NCBI GenBank assembly: GCA_030151245.1
Contig: JASLEF010000110.1
Location: 1-16,773, forward strand
Length of the DNA stretch: 16,773 bases
Source: Ignatzschineria sp.
GTDB taxonomy: Bacteria; Pseudomonadota; Gammaproteobacteria; Cardiobacteriales; Wohlfahrtiimonadaceae
Direction of reading: 5' to 3'
Shown: piece after piece, positions 1 to 6,616 of the stretch
Position numbering within the stretch: the first letter of the stretch is position 1
How the letters are laid out: each line of letters starts with the position of its first letter
The notes under the pieces: generated by a model
Database searches by the model: none
What the model was told of the DNA's origin: nothing
Seen by the model: the letters and a program-made list of their open reading frames with translations, nothing else
Made by a program: the position numbers and the translations under genes

Positions 1-153
1 AAATACTTTATTCCGGGATTAATCGGATTAGAAATTATCTTAGGATTACTCAATCTCTCATGGAATCCTGTCGCACACTTTGCTCATATTGGAGGTGCGG
101 TTGCGGGCTTTGTTTTGGTTTACTACTGGAAAAAACGAGGAGAAATTTATTAA
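1..153 (+). CDS. Rhomboid-family intramembrane serine protease, C-terminal fragment
   Basis: The window opens inside this gene; only the last 50 codons and the TAA are present. They encode a hydrophobic helix, then VAHFAHIGGAVAGF and a last membrane helix ending in a basic tail (WKKRGEIY). In rhomboids the His in an H-x2-AHIGG segment is the catalytic-dyad histidine, and the following small-residue-rich helix packs against the serine helix. The GxSx half of the active site lies upstream and cannot be seen. The stop overlaps the next start (TAATG), so the two genes are probably translationally coupled. The rhomboid assignment rests on this one motif plus the membrane pattern; the subfamily is undetermined. 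Confidence 0.75.
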   Translation, partial: KYFIPGLIGLEIILGLLNLSWNPVAHFAHIGGAVAGFVLVYYWKKRGEIY

Positions 154-956
154 TGAAGTTCTTATCTAAATTAGCGATGGGGCTATCACTACTCTGTACT
201 CTTAGCTTTGCACAACCCAATATTCAGATCCATCCCGCTGAGCTCAAACGAGTAGGAGAACAGATCTATAAAAATGAAACCGGCGGAAAACTGGATAATA
301 TTGCCGTTTGGAATATTGGTGAAAACTTTCCCTCTCTCGGTATCGGACACTTTATCTGGTATAAGGCAGGCGAACCAGCCCACTTTGAAGAAACTTTCCC
401 CAGCCTTGTGATTTTTCTTAAGCAAAATGGCGCCAAATTACCGGCAATTTTAAAGCAACATCAAACCGCACCCTGGAAGACTCGCGAAGCCTTTAATACA
501 GCAAAATCACGAGGAGAACTCAATGAGTTGATGGAGTTTTTAGCCACCACTAAAGATCTACAAGCACTCTTTATCTATCAACGCTTACAAGGTGCTTTGC
601 AAAAAATGAAAGCTGTTTCTGAATATCCAGACTTCATTGAGATGAAATTTTATGAAGTTGCCGGTAGCCAAAATGGCTTATACGCCCTCATTGATTACGT
701 CAACTTTAAAGGGGAAGGCATCAATACCGCTGAACGTTATCGCAATCAAGGTTGGGGATTAATGCAAGTTTTAGAAAAAATGGATCTCACCTTTGCCGGC
801 AATACTAAAGCAGAGATTGATGCTTCAATTTTGGCCAGCTTTAGACAAGCAGCTGAACAAGTCCTCACGGATCGAGTCAACAATGCTGATCCTTCAAAAG
901 GAGAATCTCGTTGGCTACCAGGATGGAAAAATCGAATCCAGACCTATCGTCCCTAA
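153..956 (+). CDS. Exported lysozyme-like protein of unknown function
   Basis: This encodes a 267-residue protein. I chose the ATG at 153, not the upstream in-frame ATG at 60, because 153 gives a proper signal peptide (residues 1-20, cleavage after SFA), has GAGGAG about 9 bases upstream, and overlaps the rhomboid stop. The mature N-terminus has IYKNETGG (Glu42) and, about 20 residues on, ENFPSLGIGHFIWY. That spacing recalls the catalytic Glu plus GIGH segment of T4-type lysozymes. I infer a lysozyme-like fold acting in the periplasm or outside; enzymatic activity is not demonstrated. The tail is rich in Trp and basic residues (SRWLPGWKNRI). No other domain is recognisable. It may instead be a non-catalytic relative. 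Confidence 0.7.
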   Translation: MKFLSKLAMGLSLLCTLSFAQPNIQIHPAELKRVGEQIYKNETGGKLDNIAVWNIGENFPSLGIGHFIWYKAGEPAHFEETFPSLVIFLKQNGAKLPAILKQHQTAPWKTREAFNTAKSRGELNELMEFLATTKDLQALFIYQRLQGALQKMKAVSEYPDFIEMKFYEVAGSQNGLYALIDYVNFKGEGINTAERYRNQGWGLMQVLEKMDLTFAGNTKAEIDASILASFRQAAEQVLTDRVNNADPSKGESRWLPGWKNRIQTYRP

Positions 957-1233
957 TCCCGACGACGTCTCTAACACTTAGCTAAATAAAATTAGGAGAT
1001 ATCTCTGTTCTCTGCGATTTTTCTAAAGTCTCCTTTCTAGGACTGTATTGTTAAAAATAATCTTATTAAAATATTCTGTTAAAAGCCAGTACACAGATAG
1101 AGTTTACAGGCTTTTATCATTGGAATACTCACGATGACTCTAAATAGTTGTGGGGCAAAAGGCATAAAATAAAGTCTCAAAGATAGAGATAGAGATAGAG
1201 ATAGAGATAGAGACAAAAATCATCTCACATAAC
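957..1233. other. Intergenic region with weak hairpin and hexamer repeat
   Basis: No coding potential seen. An 8-bp inverted repeat (TAAAAGCC at 1080-1087, GGCTTTTA at 1109-1116, 21-base loop) might be a weak terminator for the rhomboid/lysozyme-like unit. A hexamer tandem repeat follows at 1181-1213. The strong hairpin at 1234-1270 closes the region. Confidence 0.4.
1181..1213. repeat. Hexanucleotide tandem repeat (AGATAG)5 plus a half unit
   Basis: There are five exact AGATAG copies (1181-1210) and a trailing AGA. The tract is bracketed by GTCTC (1174-1178) and GAGAC (1210-1214), a 5-bp inverted pair. It lies between two gene ends, about 80 bp beyond the secB stop, so length changes would not alter a protein. 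Perfect units suggest recent slippage. Confidence 0.9.
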
Positions 1234-1270
1234 AAAAGGGCTGAACCTTTAATATGGGTTCAGCCCTTTT
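1234..1270 (-). terminator. Rho-independent terminator of yibN-grxC-secB (possibly bidirectional)
   Basis: A perfect 14-bp stem (1234-1247 with 1257-1270) has a GC-rich core GGGCTGAACC and a 9-base loop. A-rich and T-rich arms give a U-run whichever strand is transcribed. It lies 26 bp past the secB stop. Confidence 0.85.
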
Positions 1271-1295
1271 TAATCCGTTACATCGTGATTCTTAT

Positions 1296-1748
1296 TTACG
1301 CATCTGTTTTCTCATTAGCAGCCACTTGTGCTTGACGCTCCGCATACACTGCCTCAAAGTTAATTGGTGAAAGAATCACCGGCGGGAAACCCGCACCTGA
1401 GACAAGACTATCAAGCGATTGACGAACATACGGGTATAGGATATTCGGGCAATACCCCCCTTTAATAGCCCCTAATTGTACTTCAGGAAAGTTCGCTAAT
1501 TGAAAAAGCCCTGCTTGTTCAACTTCTGCTACGAAAAGAACTTTCTCTTCGAGTTTTGCTGTAACAGTTACTTTTAATGCAACTTCATGAATGCCCTCTT
1601 CAATCTCACGCTCTTCATTACTGAGCTGAATTTGAATTTCTGGATTAGTAGCAGCTTTAAAAGCTTCTGGTGCATTTGGCGATTCTAAAGAAACATTCTT
1701 AGTGTAGATTCTTAAAATATCAAATGTCGCTTGGTTTTCTTGGCTCAT
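1296..1748 (-). CDS. secB: Protein-export chaperone SecB
   Basis: SecB is the cytosolic tetrameric chaperone that holds preproteins unfolded and delivers them to SecA. The 150 residues match the usual length. The N-terminus (FDILRIYTKNVSLESPNAP) and the central segments VEVQ/FPEVQLG-like and ILYPYVRQ are SecB hallmarks; the acidic, flexible C-terminal tail is also present. The start has AGGT about 9 bases upstream. It is the last gene of a unit with grxC and yibN, the same order as in enterobacteria, though the usual following gpsA is not here. A terminator follows directly. Confidence 0.97.
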   Translation of the reverse strand: MSQENQATFDILRIYTKNVSLESPNAPEAFKAATNPEIQIQLSNEEREIEEGIHEVALKVTVTAKLEEKVLFVAEVEQAGLFQLANFPEVQLGAIKGGYCPNILYPYVRQSLDSLVSGAGFPPVILSPINFEAVYAERQAQVAANEKTDA

Positions 1749-1790
1749 TACGATTTACCTTTTTAATTTCTAAAATATCAAAACAATCCG

Positions 1791-2057
1791 TTATTGTGGA
1801 AGCTTTCCTGAGAGGTAGTCATCTAATTGATTTCTCTTATCAAGCATCATCAAATCATCACATCCCCCTACATGAAAATCCCCAATATAGATCTGTGGTA
1901 CCGTATTTCTTCCTGAACGGGTTTGACACTCTTCCCAAAGTTTTGGATCACTATCAACATCAATTTTGATAGGCTCAACACCATGACGTGCAAGGATTTC
2001 AAATGCGCGACGGCAATAACCACATGTTGCTTTAAAATACACTTCTACTTTTTTCAT
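1791..2057 (-). CDS. grxC: Glutaredoxin 3 (GrxC)
   Basis: An 88-residue class I dithiol glutaredoxin that uses glutathione to reduce protein disulfides and mixed disulfides in the cytosol. Visible features are the active site C12-G-Y-C15, the cis-proline motif T52-V-P54 and the glutathione-binding GGCDD (64-68). Cys66 matches the extra Cys of E. coli Grx3. It lies 11 bp behind yibN and 42 bp before secB, consistent with co-transcription. Confidence 0.95.
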   Translation of the reverse strand: MKKVEVYFKATCGYCRRAFEILARHGVEPIKIDVDSDPKLWEECQTRSGRNTVPQIYIGDFHVGGCDDLMMLDKRNQLDDYLSGKLPQ

Positions 2058-2068
2058 ACGTTAACTCC

Positions 2069-2497
2069 TTAACCTTTAGAGAGAGGTAAGTTCGCCTCCT
2101 GCCAACCAACAATACCGCCTACTAAAACATTTAAAGGTGCATTAGGATGCATCTTACGAAGTTTAATACACGCTTCATTTGCACGTGGGTCAGTATCGCT
2201 ATATACAATAATTTGTTTCTTTCCAAATTGCGCTAAGCTTTCGAGCTTTTTCTCAAGCTCAGCTGCAGGAATATTGATCGCATTCGGGATATGCAATTTT
2301 TTAAAATCTTTTTTTGTTCTGATATCAATAAAGACGGCATTATCATCGTTATATTCACGGAGCGCATCAGTGACGCTCATACGGTATTTCTTTCCTCTTG
2401 CCGAATTAATTTCGTTCGCAATTAAAAGCGTTACGACAACAACAAATGCCGCCACAAACATCCAGTTCTGTTGGATAAAAGGCATAATAGAATTCAT
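2069..2497 (-). CDS. yibN: Membrane-anchored rhodanese-like protein YibN, no active-site Cys
   Basis: This 142-residue protein has one N-terminal membrane helix (about residues 11-28) followed by a cytosolic rhodanese domain (about 40-140). CH2A-like AVFIDIRTKKDFKKLHIPNA is clear. The active-site loop reads IIVYSDTDPRANEA: Ser stands where sulfurtransferases carry the persulfide Cys, and no other Cys lies in the loop. Sulfur transfer by the usual route is therefore unlikely, and a binding or scaffold role is my inference. The YibN name rests on gene order with grxC-secB, topology and size. Confidence 0.85.
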   Translation of the reverse strand: MNSIMPFIQQNWMFVAAFVVVVTLLIANEINSARGKKYRMSVTDALREYNDDNAVFIDIRTKKDFKKLHIPNAINIPAAELEKKLESLAQFGKKQIIVYSDTDPRANEACIKLRKMHPNAPLNVLVGGIVGWQEANLPLSKG

Positions 2498-2535
2498 ATA
2501 GTTACTCTTATTTTCATTATTTTTTCATTTTCGCT

Positions 2536-2552
2536 CGTGACGAAACATCACG
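2536..2552 (-). other. Small hairpin in the presumed yibN leader
   Basis: CGTGA and TCACG flank a 7-base spacer about 40 bp before the yibN start. The arms are only 5 bp, so this may be chance. No convincing -10/-35 pair was found between 2498 and 2614. Confidence 0.25.
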
Positions 2553-2614
2553 CAACCATCGGATATCTTACGCTATTTTTAGCATAAATGATACAAATCT
2601 TGGTGGAACCTCTC

Positions 2615-3346
2615 TTAAGAGATCATCGTCAATGGACTGATCTTAAATATATGGCGACTCAAAACACCCTTTTCAAGTCTTAAGTAGTCCCCTTTTTTAT
2701 CCCAATCACTTAAAACATAACGTTCATAACGATCTAAGTGTCTGTGATAACCTGCTCTATGAGTATGACCATGAATGATGACAGCGGCATTACTTTTCAC
2801 AAAAAATTGGTCCACATAAGATGGCGTGACATCGACAATAGCTCTTTTAGGAGAGTTTTTACTACGTTCGCGAATTTTATTAGCAAGCTTTAAACGATAA
2901 CGACGAGGCAATCTTTTTAAGAGCGCTAAAATAAGAGGATGACGAATCCATTTTTTATAGCGTTGATATTCAACATCATCGATACAGAGCTCATCACCGT
3001 GAATAAGCAAAATATTTTCGTCTTCAAGTTTAAGAGAATCTCCCACAAGCGTCATACTTGCCTTCGCCGCATAATTTTTGCCTAAAGCGAAGTCTCGATT
3101 GCCGGGAATAAAGATAATCTCTACCCCTTTATGGGATAGGGAGGTTAATGCATCAGCCACTGAATTCGTCAATGGTGTTTCAATATCATCGCCGGCCCAA
3201 AAATCAAATAGATCACCCAAAATATAGAGCCTATCGGCAGTTGGCGCAATATTTTCAATAAAAGCAAAGAAAGCCGTAACGATATCGTTACGACTTTCAC
3301 TTAAATGGATATCGCTAATAAAAAGCGAAACCGCTTGATGACTCAT
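2615..3346 (-). CDS. lpxH: UDP-2,3-diacylglucosamine diphosphatase LpxH
   Basis: LpxH cleaves UDP-2,3-diacylglucosamine to lipid X and UMP in lipid A synthesis, as a Mn-dependent peripheral membrane enzyme. The 243 residues are close to the E. coli 240. The calcineurin-type metallophosphoesterase motifs appear in order: D12-I-H14, GDLFDFW (44-50), GNRD (82-85), HGD (116-118) and GHTH (193-196). I start at the ATG at 3346. A TTG six codons upstream would extend the protein and overlap ppiB, but the family normally begins just before the LFISDIHL strand. The ATG lies 7 bp after the ppiB stop, so the pair is probably an operon. Confidence 0.95.
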   Translation of the reverse strand: MSHQAVSLFISDIHLSESRNDIVTAFFAFIENIAPTADRLYILGDLFDFWAGDDIETPLTNSVADALTSLSHKGVEIIFIPGNRDFALGKNYAAKASMTLVGDSLKLEDENILLIHGDELCIDDVEYQRYKKWIRHPLILALLKRLPRRYRLKLANKIRERSKNSPKRAIVDVTPSYVDQFFVKSNAAVIIHGHTHRAGYHRHLDRYERYVLSDWDKKGDYLRLEKGVLSRHIFKISPLTMIS

Positions 3347-3353
3347 TCGAGAA

Positions 3354-3857
3354 TTACTCGCCAATCACTTCAACGCGTTCGATTAAAATATCTTCTACCG
3401 GTACATCGCCATGACCACGACGTGATGTTGTTTCAACTTTTGCCATCGCATCAATCACATCCATACCCTCTGTTACTTGACCAAAAACAGCATAACCCCA
3501 ACCTTGTGGTGTTTGTGATTTATGATCTAAGAAACCATTATCCACTAAGTTCACAAAAAACTGTGAAGTTGCAGAATGCGGGTCCATCGTACGCGCCATT
3601 GCGACTGAACCACGAACATTTTTTAAGCCATTGTCCGCTTCATTTTTGATCGGTGCACGATGACCTTCACGTTTATCTTCCATGCCAGGTTCTAATCCAC
3701 CACCTTGAACCATAAATCCTGGGATAATACGGTGAAAAAGCGTACCTTCGAAATAACCGTCTTTGGCATATTGAAGAAAGTTTGCAGCAGTTTCTGGTGC
3801 TTTCTCGTGATCTAAAGTAATCGTAAATTCGCCAACAGTTGTATGGAACTTAAGCAT
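3354..3857 (-). CDS. ppiB: Cytosolic peptidyl-prolyl cis-trans isomerase B (cyclophilin)
   Basis: A 167-residue single-domain cyclophilin without a signal peptide. The signature [14 protein letters not shown] (41-54) contains catalytic Arg43, and SATSQFFVNLVDN carries the conserved substrate-pocket Phe. It catalyses X-Pro isomerisation during folding. It lies directly upstream of lpxH and probably drives it. A 19-base palindrome sits 23 bp before its start. A second, exported cyclophilin lies two genes away (4570-5154) and shares long stretches (for example [18 protein letters not shown]), so the two are paralogues. Confidence 0.95.
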   Translation of the reverse strand: MLKFHTTVGEFTITLDHEKAPETAANFLQYAKDGYFEGTLFHRIIPGFMVQGGGLEPGMEDKREGHRAPIKNEADNGLKNVRGSVAMARTMDPHSATSQFFVNLVDNGFLDHKSQTPQGWGYAVFGQVTEGMDVIDAMAKVETTSRRGHGDVPVEDILIERVEVIGE

Positions 3858-3879
3858 CTGTAAATAACCTCATTGCTAA

Positions 3880-3898
3880 ATCGATAATCGTTATCGAT
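3880..3898. promoter_or_regulatory. Palindrome upstream of ppiB, possible operator (Fur-like?)
   Basis: ATCGATAATCGTTATCGAT has perfect 8-bp arms around TCG. Aligned from its GATAAT, the site matches the 19-bp Fur consensus at 14 positions by my count. Position just ahead of ppiB suits an operator. Identity of the binding protein is unknown. Confidence 0.35.
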
Positions 3899-3926
3899 AT
3901 CAAAATTAAATAAATCTCATTGAAAC

Positions 3927-3961
3927 ACTCTCCACTACGCATCTTATGAATAATGGAGAGT
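3927..3961 (-). terminator. Candidate terminator after the NlpE-like gene
   Basis: ACTCTCCA (3927-3934) pairs perfectly with TGGAGAGT (3954-3961). The 19-base loop can form an inner CAT/ATG pairing. The U-run on the minus strand is poor (TGTTTC), so termination may be weak. Confidence 0.4.
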
Positions 3962-3984
3962 CATATTGATGTCGAATCTCTCAA

Positions 3985-4464
3985 CTATTCTGGAAGCACT
4001 TTATGAAGATTGTAATCAAATGGTGATTCGATCTTGATGATTTTACCATCTTTATCCGCAGGGAAAAGAACATTCTCACCCACAAAATAACGTATAACGC
4101 CATCAGGTCCCCCTGAGGTTCCTTCAAGAGTCACTACTTGACCTTTATTGTTCCACGTGAAACTTCCTTTTTCATCAAAGGTTTGATCGCCATCTCGGGT
4201 ATCTAGATAAGTCTGCTTATAGAGATATTGACCATTATCTTCGAGCGTTAACTCCACATTAATACCACTACAATCAGCACATGGAAGTTCACCTTTATAG
4301 ATACCTGCCCAATCTAAGGAATTTTGTGCCGTATGCTCTTGTTCAAATTCGGCTTGCGTATTTTGTTCAACCTCAGCGGGCGTCACAACCTCGTCCTTTT
4401 TAGGATCGTTACATGCGGCTAAAAATAAAGATGCACCTAAAACTAGTAGTAATTTCTTTTTCAT
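3985..4464 (-). CDS. NlpE-type lipoprotein, N-terminal domain only
   Basis: This 159-residue lipoprotein has a signal peptide ending in lipobox LAAC (Cys18). Residues +2/+3 are Asn-Asp, so outer-membrane sorting is expected. After a charged linker comes DWAGIYKGELPCADCSGI, with the C62-x-x-C65 motif and the barrel typical of the NlpE N-terminal domain. In E. coli NlpE senses surface contact and copper/lipoprotein stress via CpxA, but that protein has about 236 residues and a C-terminal OB domain, absent here. I therefore do not infer Cpx signalling. I start at the ATG at 4464: AGAGG lies about 5 bases upstream, and the longer in-frame start adds a non-signal leader. Confidence 0.85.
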   Translation of the reverse strand: MKKKLLLVLGASLFLAACNDPKKDEVVTPAEVEQNTQAEFEQEHTAQNSLDWAGIYKGELPCADCSGINVELTLEDNGQYLYKQTYLDTRDGDQTFDEKGSFTWNNKGQVVTLEGTSGGPDGVIRYFVGENVLFPADKDGKIIKIESPFDYNLHKVLPE

Positions 4465-4491
4465 GTCAACCTCTGCATTATCTTTCATTGA

Positions 4492-4504
4492 GAACATCCT
4501 GTTC
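4492..4504. promoter_or_regulatory. Inverted repeat upstream of the NlpE-like gene
   Basis: GAACA-TCC-TGTTC, a perfect 5-bp dyad with 3-base spacer, sits 28-40 bp before the start codon. A possible -10 (GATAAT on the minus strand) lies between it and the gene. It could be an operator, but the arms are short. Confidence 0.3.
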
Positions 4505-4526
4505 CCGTGGTACTGCCATGATTAAA

Positions 4527-4546
4527 GCACAGTAAAATCACTGTGC
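4527..4546 (-). terminator. Terminator after the periplasmic cyclophilin gene
   Basis: GCACAGT (4527-4533) and ACTGTGC (4540-4546) form a perfect 7-bp stem with a 6-base loop. On the minus strand TTTAAT follows. It lies 23 bp after the stop at 4570, separating this gene from the NlpE-like gene. Confidence 0.55.
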
Positions 4547-4569
4547 CTCTTCGGTAAAATCGCTTGTTT

Positions 4570-5154
4570 CTAAGGCTTATCAACAAACTTCATGCTTTCT
4601 ATAACAATCGGCTCTACAGGAACATCACCATGCATCCCTTTATTTCCTGTTTTAACCTTTTCTATTTTATCCACAACCTCCATACCGGAGACAACTTTAC
4701 CGAAAACAGTATAGCCATTTCCATCTTGTCCGGGATAATCTAAGAATGTATTATTTTGGGTATTAATAAAAAACTGACTGGTTGCAGAGTTAGGATCCAT
4801 CGTTCTGGCCATTGCAATGGAGCCTCGCTCATTTTTAAGACCATTATTAGACTCGATTTTAATCGGTGCCTTAGTCCCTTTTTGATTCATCTGCTCATCG
4901 AAGCCGCCGCCTTGAACCATAAAGCCATCAATCACACGATGAAAAATTAACCCATCATAAAAACCATCATCCACATAGTTCTTAAAATTTTCTACTGTTA
5001 TAGGCGCTTTCTCTTCATTCAGCTCAATAACAATATTACCTGCGGTTGTATCCATTTCCACATATAAATTAGGTGCCTCTACCGCCTCTTTGGCAAAGCT
5101 TACGCCTGACACAAGTCCGGCAACTAATGCACCTGCTAACATCAATTTTTTCAT
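4570..5154 (-). CDS. ppiA: Periplasmic peptidyl-prolyl cis-trans isomerase (PpiA-type cyclophilin)
   Basis: A 194-residue cyclophilin with an N-terminal signal peptide ([21 protein letters not shown], cleavage near residue 21), so it acts on X-Pro bonds of periplasmic proteins. [14 protein letters not shown] (71-84) includes the catalytic Arg, and SATSQFFIN completes the active site. The ATG at 5154 is preferred over one 18 codons upstream because AGGAG lies about 6 bases before it and the signal peptide starts there. It resembles the nearby cytosolic ppiB closely and may derive from the same ancestor by duplication plus a signal sequence. The ppiA symbol reflects location and not proven orthology. 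Confidence 0.9.
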   Translation of the reverse strand: MKKLMLAGALVAGLVSGVSFAKEAVEAPNLYVEMDTTAGNIVIELNEEKAPITVENFKNYVDDGFYDGLIFHRVIDGFMVQGGGFDEQMNQKGTKAPIKIESNNGLKNERGSIAMARTMDPNSATSQFFINTQNNTFLDYPGQDGNGYTVFGKVVSGMEVVDKIEKVKTGNKGMHGDVPVEPIVIESMKFVDKP

Positions 5155-5229
5155 GTTTTCTCCTATAGGGGTAAAGCACAACATGTGCACGCCCCGATTT
5201 CTGCTCACAAATAGTTCTAATATAAAACA

Positions 5230-5241
5230 AACAATATTGTT
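5230..5241. promoter_or_regulatory. 12-bp perfect palindrome upstream of ppiA
   Basis: AACAATATTGTT lies about 75 bp before the ppiA start, between ppiA and the BOF gene. It could be an operator, but AT-rich palindromes of this size arise by chance. Confidence 0.25.
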
Positions 5242-5285
5242 AAAACGGATTATTCGAAAGATCTTATAAAAAAGTCAAAATCCCC

Positions 5286-5309
5286 AAAAAACCATAAATA
5301 TCCTGTGGT
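5286..5309 (-). terminator. Weak candidate terminator after the BOF gene
   Basis: On the minus strand ACCA (complement of 5306-5309) pairs with TGGT (complement of 5291-5294), followed by six U. The stem is only 4 bp, so this is tentative. Confidence 0.25.
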
Positions 5310-5349
5310 CATGAGATTATTCCCCATCAAGTCCATCAAACATATTAAC

Positions 5350-5733
5350 CTATTGAATTACTTCAAGATAAACTGCTTCAATTTCCACACGATGAGGATC
5401 ACTACTTTGATCAAGCTCCCCTAAAATTTTGACGGTAGTTCCCGGCGTCACAGTCTGATGTCGCCAAACGTGATCTTCTATCTCAACAATAATATCCCCT
5501 GAGGCATCTTTAAAGAGATACTTTTCCTGATCATGACCTTGCCGCTGAACAATGTTTCCTTGAATAGAGACATAAGTATTATCAGCCATTTCACGAACAG
5601 CTGCGACATTACTAATGACATATGGAGGAACGATATCCTTTTGTGCCACAACGTTCGCATCATTCTCCATAAACTGAGCCTGCGCCATCATGGTTGTTCC
5701 TACAAAGAGTGTTGCTATGAATAATTTTTTCAT
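5350..5733 (-). CDS. Periplasmic BOF (bacterial OB-fold) protein, YgiW-like
   Basis: A 127-residue exported protein. A signal peptide (1-19, AQA/QF) is followed by the BOF domain: SNVAAVREMADNTYVSIQGN, YLFKDASGDIIVEI, then VTPGTTVKILGELDQ and a final strand EIEAVYLEV. This is the YgiW/YdeI layout. Family members are linked to stress tolerance (peroxide, metals, acid) and are thought to bind small ligands rather than nucleic acid; the molecular role here is unknown. A TATAAT-like -10 lies 36-41 bp upstream on the minus strand. It stands apart from the cyclophilin gene by about 195 bp. Confidence 0.85.
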   Translation of the reverse strand: MKKLFIATLFVGTTMMAQAQFMENDANVVAQKDIVPPYVISNVAAVREMADNTYVSIQGNIVQRQGHDQEKYLFKDASGDIIVEIEDHVWRHQTVTPGTTVKILGELDQSSDPHRVEIEAVYLEVIQ

Positions 5734-5768
5734 TTGAAATCATCCTTACCACATTAGGGAGCCATTGC

Positions 5769-5774
5769 ATTATA
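5769..5774 (-). promoter_or_regulatory. Candidate -10 element of the BOF gene
   Basis: The minus strand reads TATAAT. No good -35 at 16-18 bp is visible; a TTGACG is too close (6 bp). An activator may be needed, or this is fortuitous. Confidence 0.35.
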
Positions 5775-5913
5775 ACGAACCGTCAACACATTAACATTGT
5801 TTCAAGTTGTTATTCTTCAATTAATGATGAAAAGATTCTTATGAGACTCTTTTGAAAATAGGGGTCAAAAAGTCCTATTTCAATCCCTCTAGCCCATTAA
5901 ATATGGCATAAAA

Positions 5914-5959
5914 ATAGATAAAAAAAAGGTGAGAATATTCATCTCACCTTTTTATCTAT
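5914..5959 (-). terminator. Terminator of efpL
   Basis: AAAAAGGTGAGA (5923-5934) pairs with TCTCACCTTTTT (5942-5953) around a 7-base loop. Outer ATAGATA (5914-5920) and TATCTAT (5953-5959) can extend the helix past a 2-base bulge. T-rich on both strands. It begins 16 bp after the efpL stop. Confidence 0.85.
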
Positions 5960-5974
5960 TATTCTTTAACACCA

Positions 5975-6541
5975 TTATGCACGGCTTGAATATTCTTTAG
6001 TATCTGTATTCACAACAATTTTAGTCCCATTTTCAATATACTCTGGTACTGAAACAGTGATCCCTGTAGAAAGCTTTGCCGGCTTGTTACGTTTCGTTGC
6101 ACTTGCACCTTTAAGTTCAGGTGCAGTATCCACTACTTCTAACACAACCGTTTGCGGTAATGATAAGGCAACAGGCGCTTCATTAATTAATGAAACATAA
6201 TATCCTTCAATGCCTTCAAGAATAAACCCAGCATCGTCTCCGACCATCTTCTCGCTTAAATAGTATTGGCTAAAATCTTCACTATCCATAAATACATAGT
6301 TATCGCCATCTTTATAAGAGTAGGTCGCTTCACGCTTGCTAAGTTGAACATCATCGAGCTCATCGTCTGCACGAAGAGAAAGATCAAGTTTATGATTATC
6401 GGGAATTGAGAACATCTGAATTCTAAATGTAGTATTTCCACCCCTAGCAGTTGGTGCAGACTTTTCAACCTCTCTCACCAAGTAATAGAGATTATTATGC
6501 AAAATGACGTCTCCACGACGTACATCATTGGCTTTTTTCAT
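5975..6541 (-). CDS. efpL: Elongation factor P-like protein EfpL (YeiP)
   Basis: A 188-residue EF-P paralogue with three beta-barrel domains. Instead of the modified Lys of EF-P it has the loop SAPTARGG with Arg33 at the tip, matching E. coli YeiP/EfpL. Also close to YeiP are DGDNYVFMDSEDF, ALSLPQTVVLEVVDTAPELKGASA and TGITVSVPEYI. EfpL binds the ribosomal E site and relieves stalls at proline-containing motifs. The start has GAGGAG about 9 bases upstream. It lies 75 bp downstream of fis, so read-through from prmA-dusB-fis is possible, but it ends at its own terminator. Confidence 0.95.
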   Translation of the reverse strand: MKKANDVRRGDVILHNNLYYLVREVEKSAPTARGGNTTFRIQMFSIPDNHKLDLSLRADDELDDVQLSKREATYSYKDGDNYVFMDSEDFSQYYLSEKMVGDDAGFILEGIEGYYVSLINEAPVALSLPQTVVLEVVDTAPELKGASATKRNKPAKLSTGITVSVPEYIENGTKIVVNTDTKEYSSRA

Positions 6542-6616
6542 TTTTAATACTCCTCAATTCATCGATAATCATTGCCATATTTTTATGATGGCTTCTTTAG
6601 TATATAACAACTAATC

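Noticed and set aside
60..152. Upstream ATG extension of the lysozyme-like protein
   Set aside because: It would run inside the rhomboid coding sequence in another frame and bury the clear signal peptide that starts at 153.
2611..2622. TCTCTTAAGAGA palindrome at the lpxH stop as a terminator
   Set aside because: A 12-bp palindrome with no loop room and no U-run after it on the minus strand.
3347..3364. TTG-initiated longer LpxH
   Set aside because: It would overlap ppiB and add residues absent from the family; the ATG at 3346 fits better.
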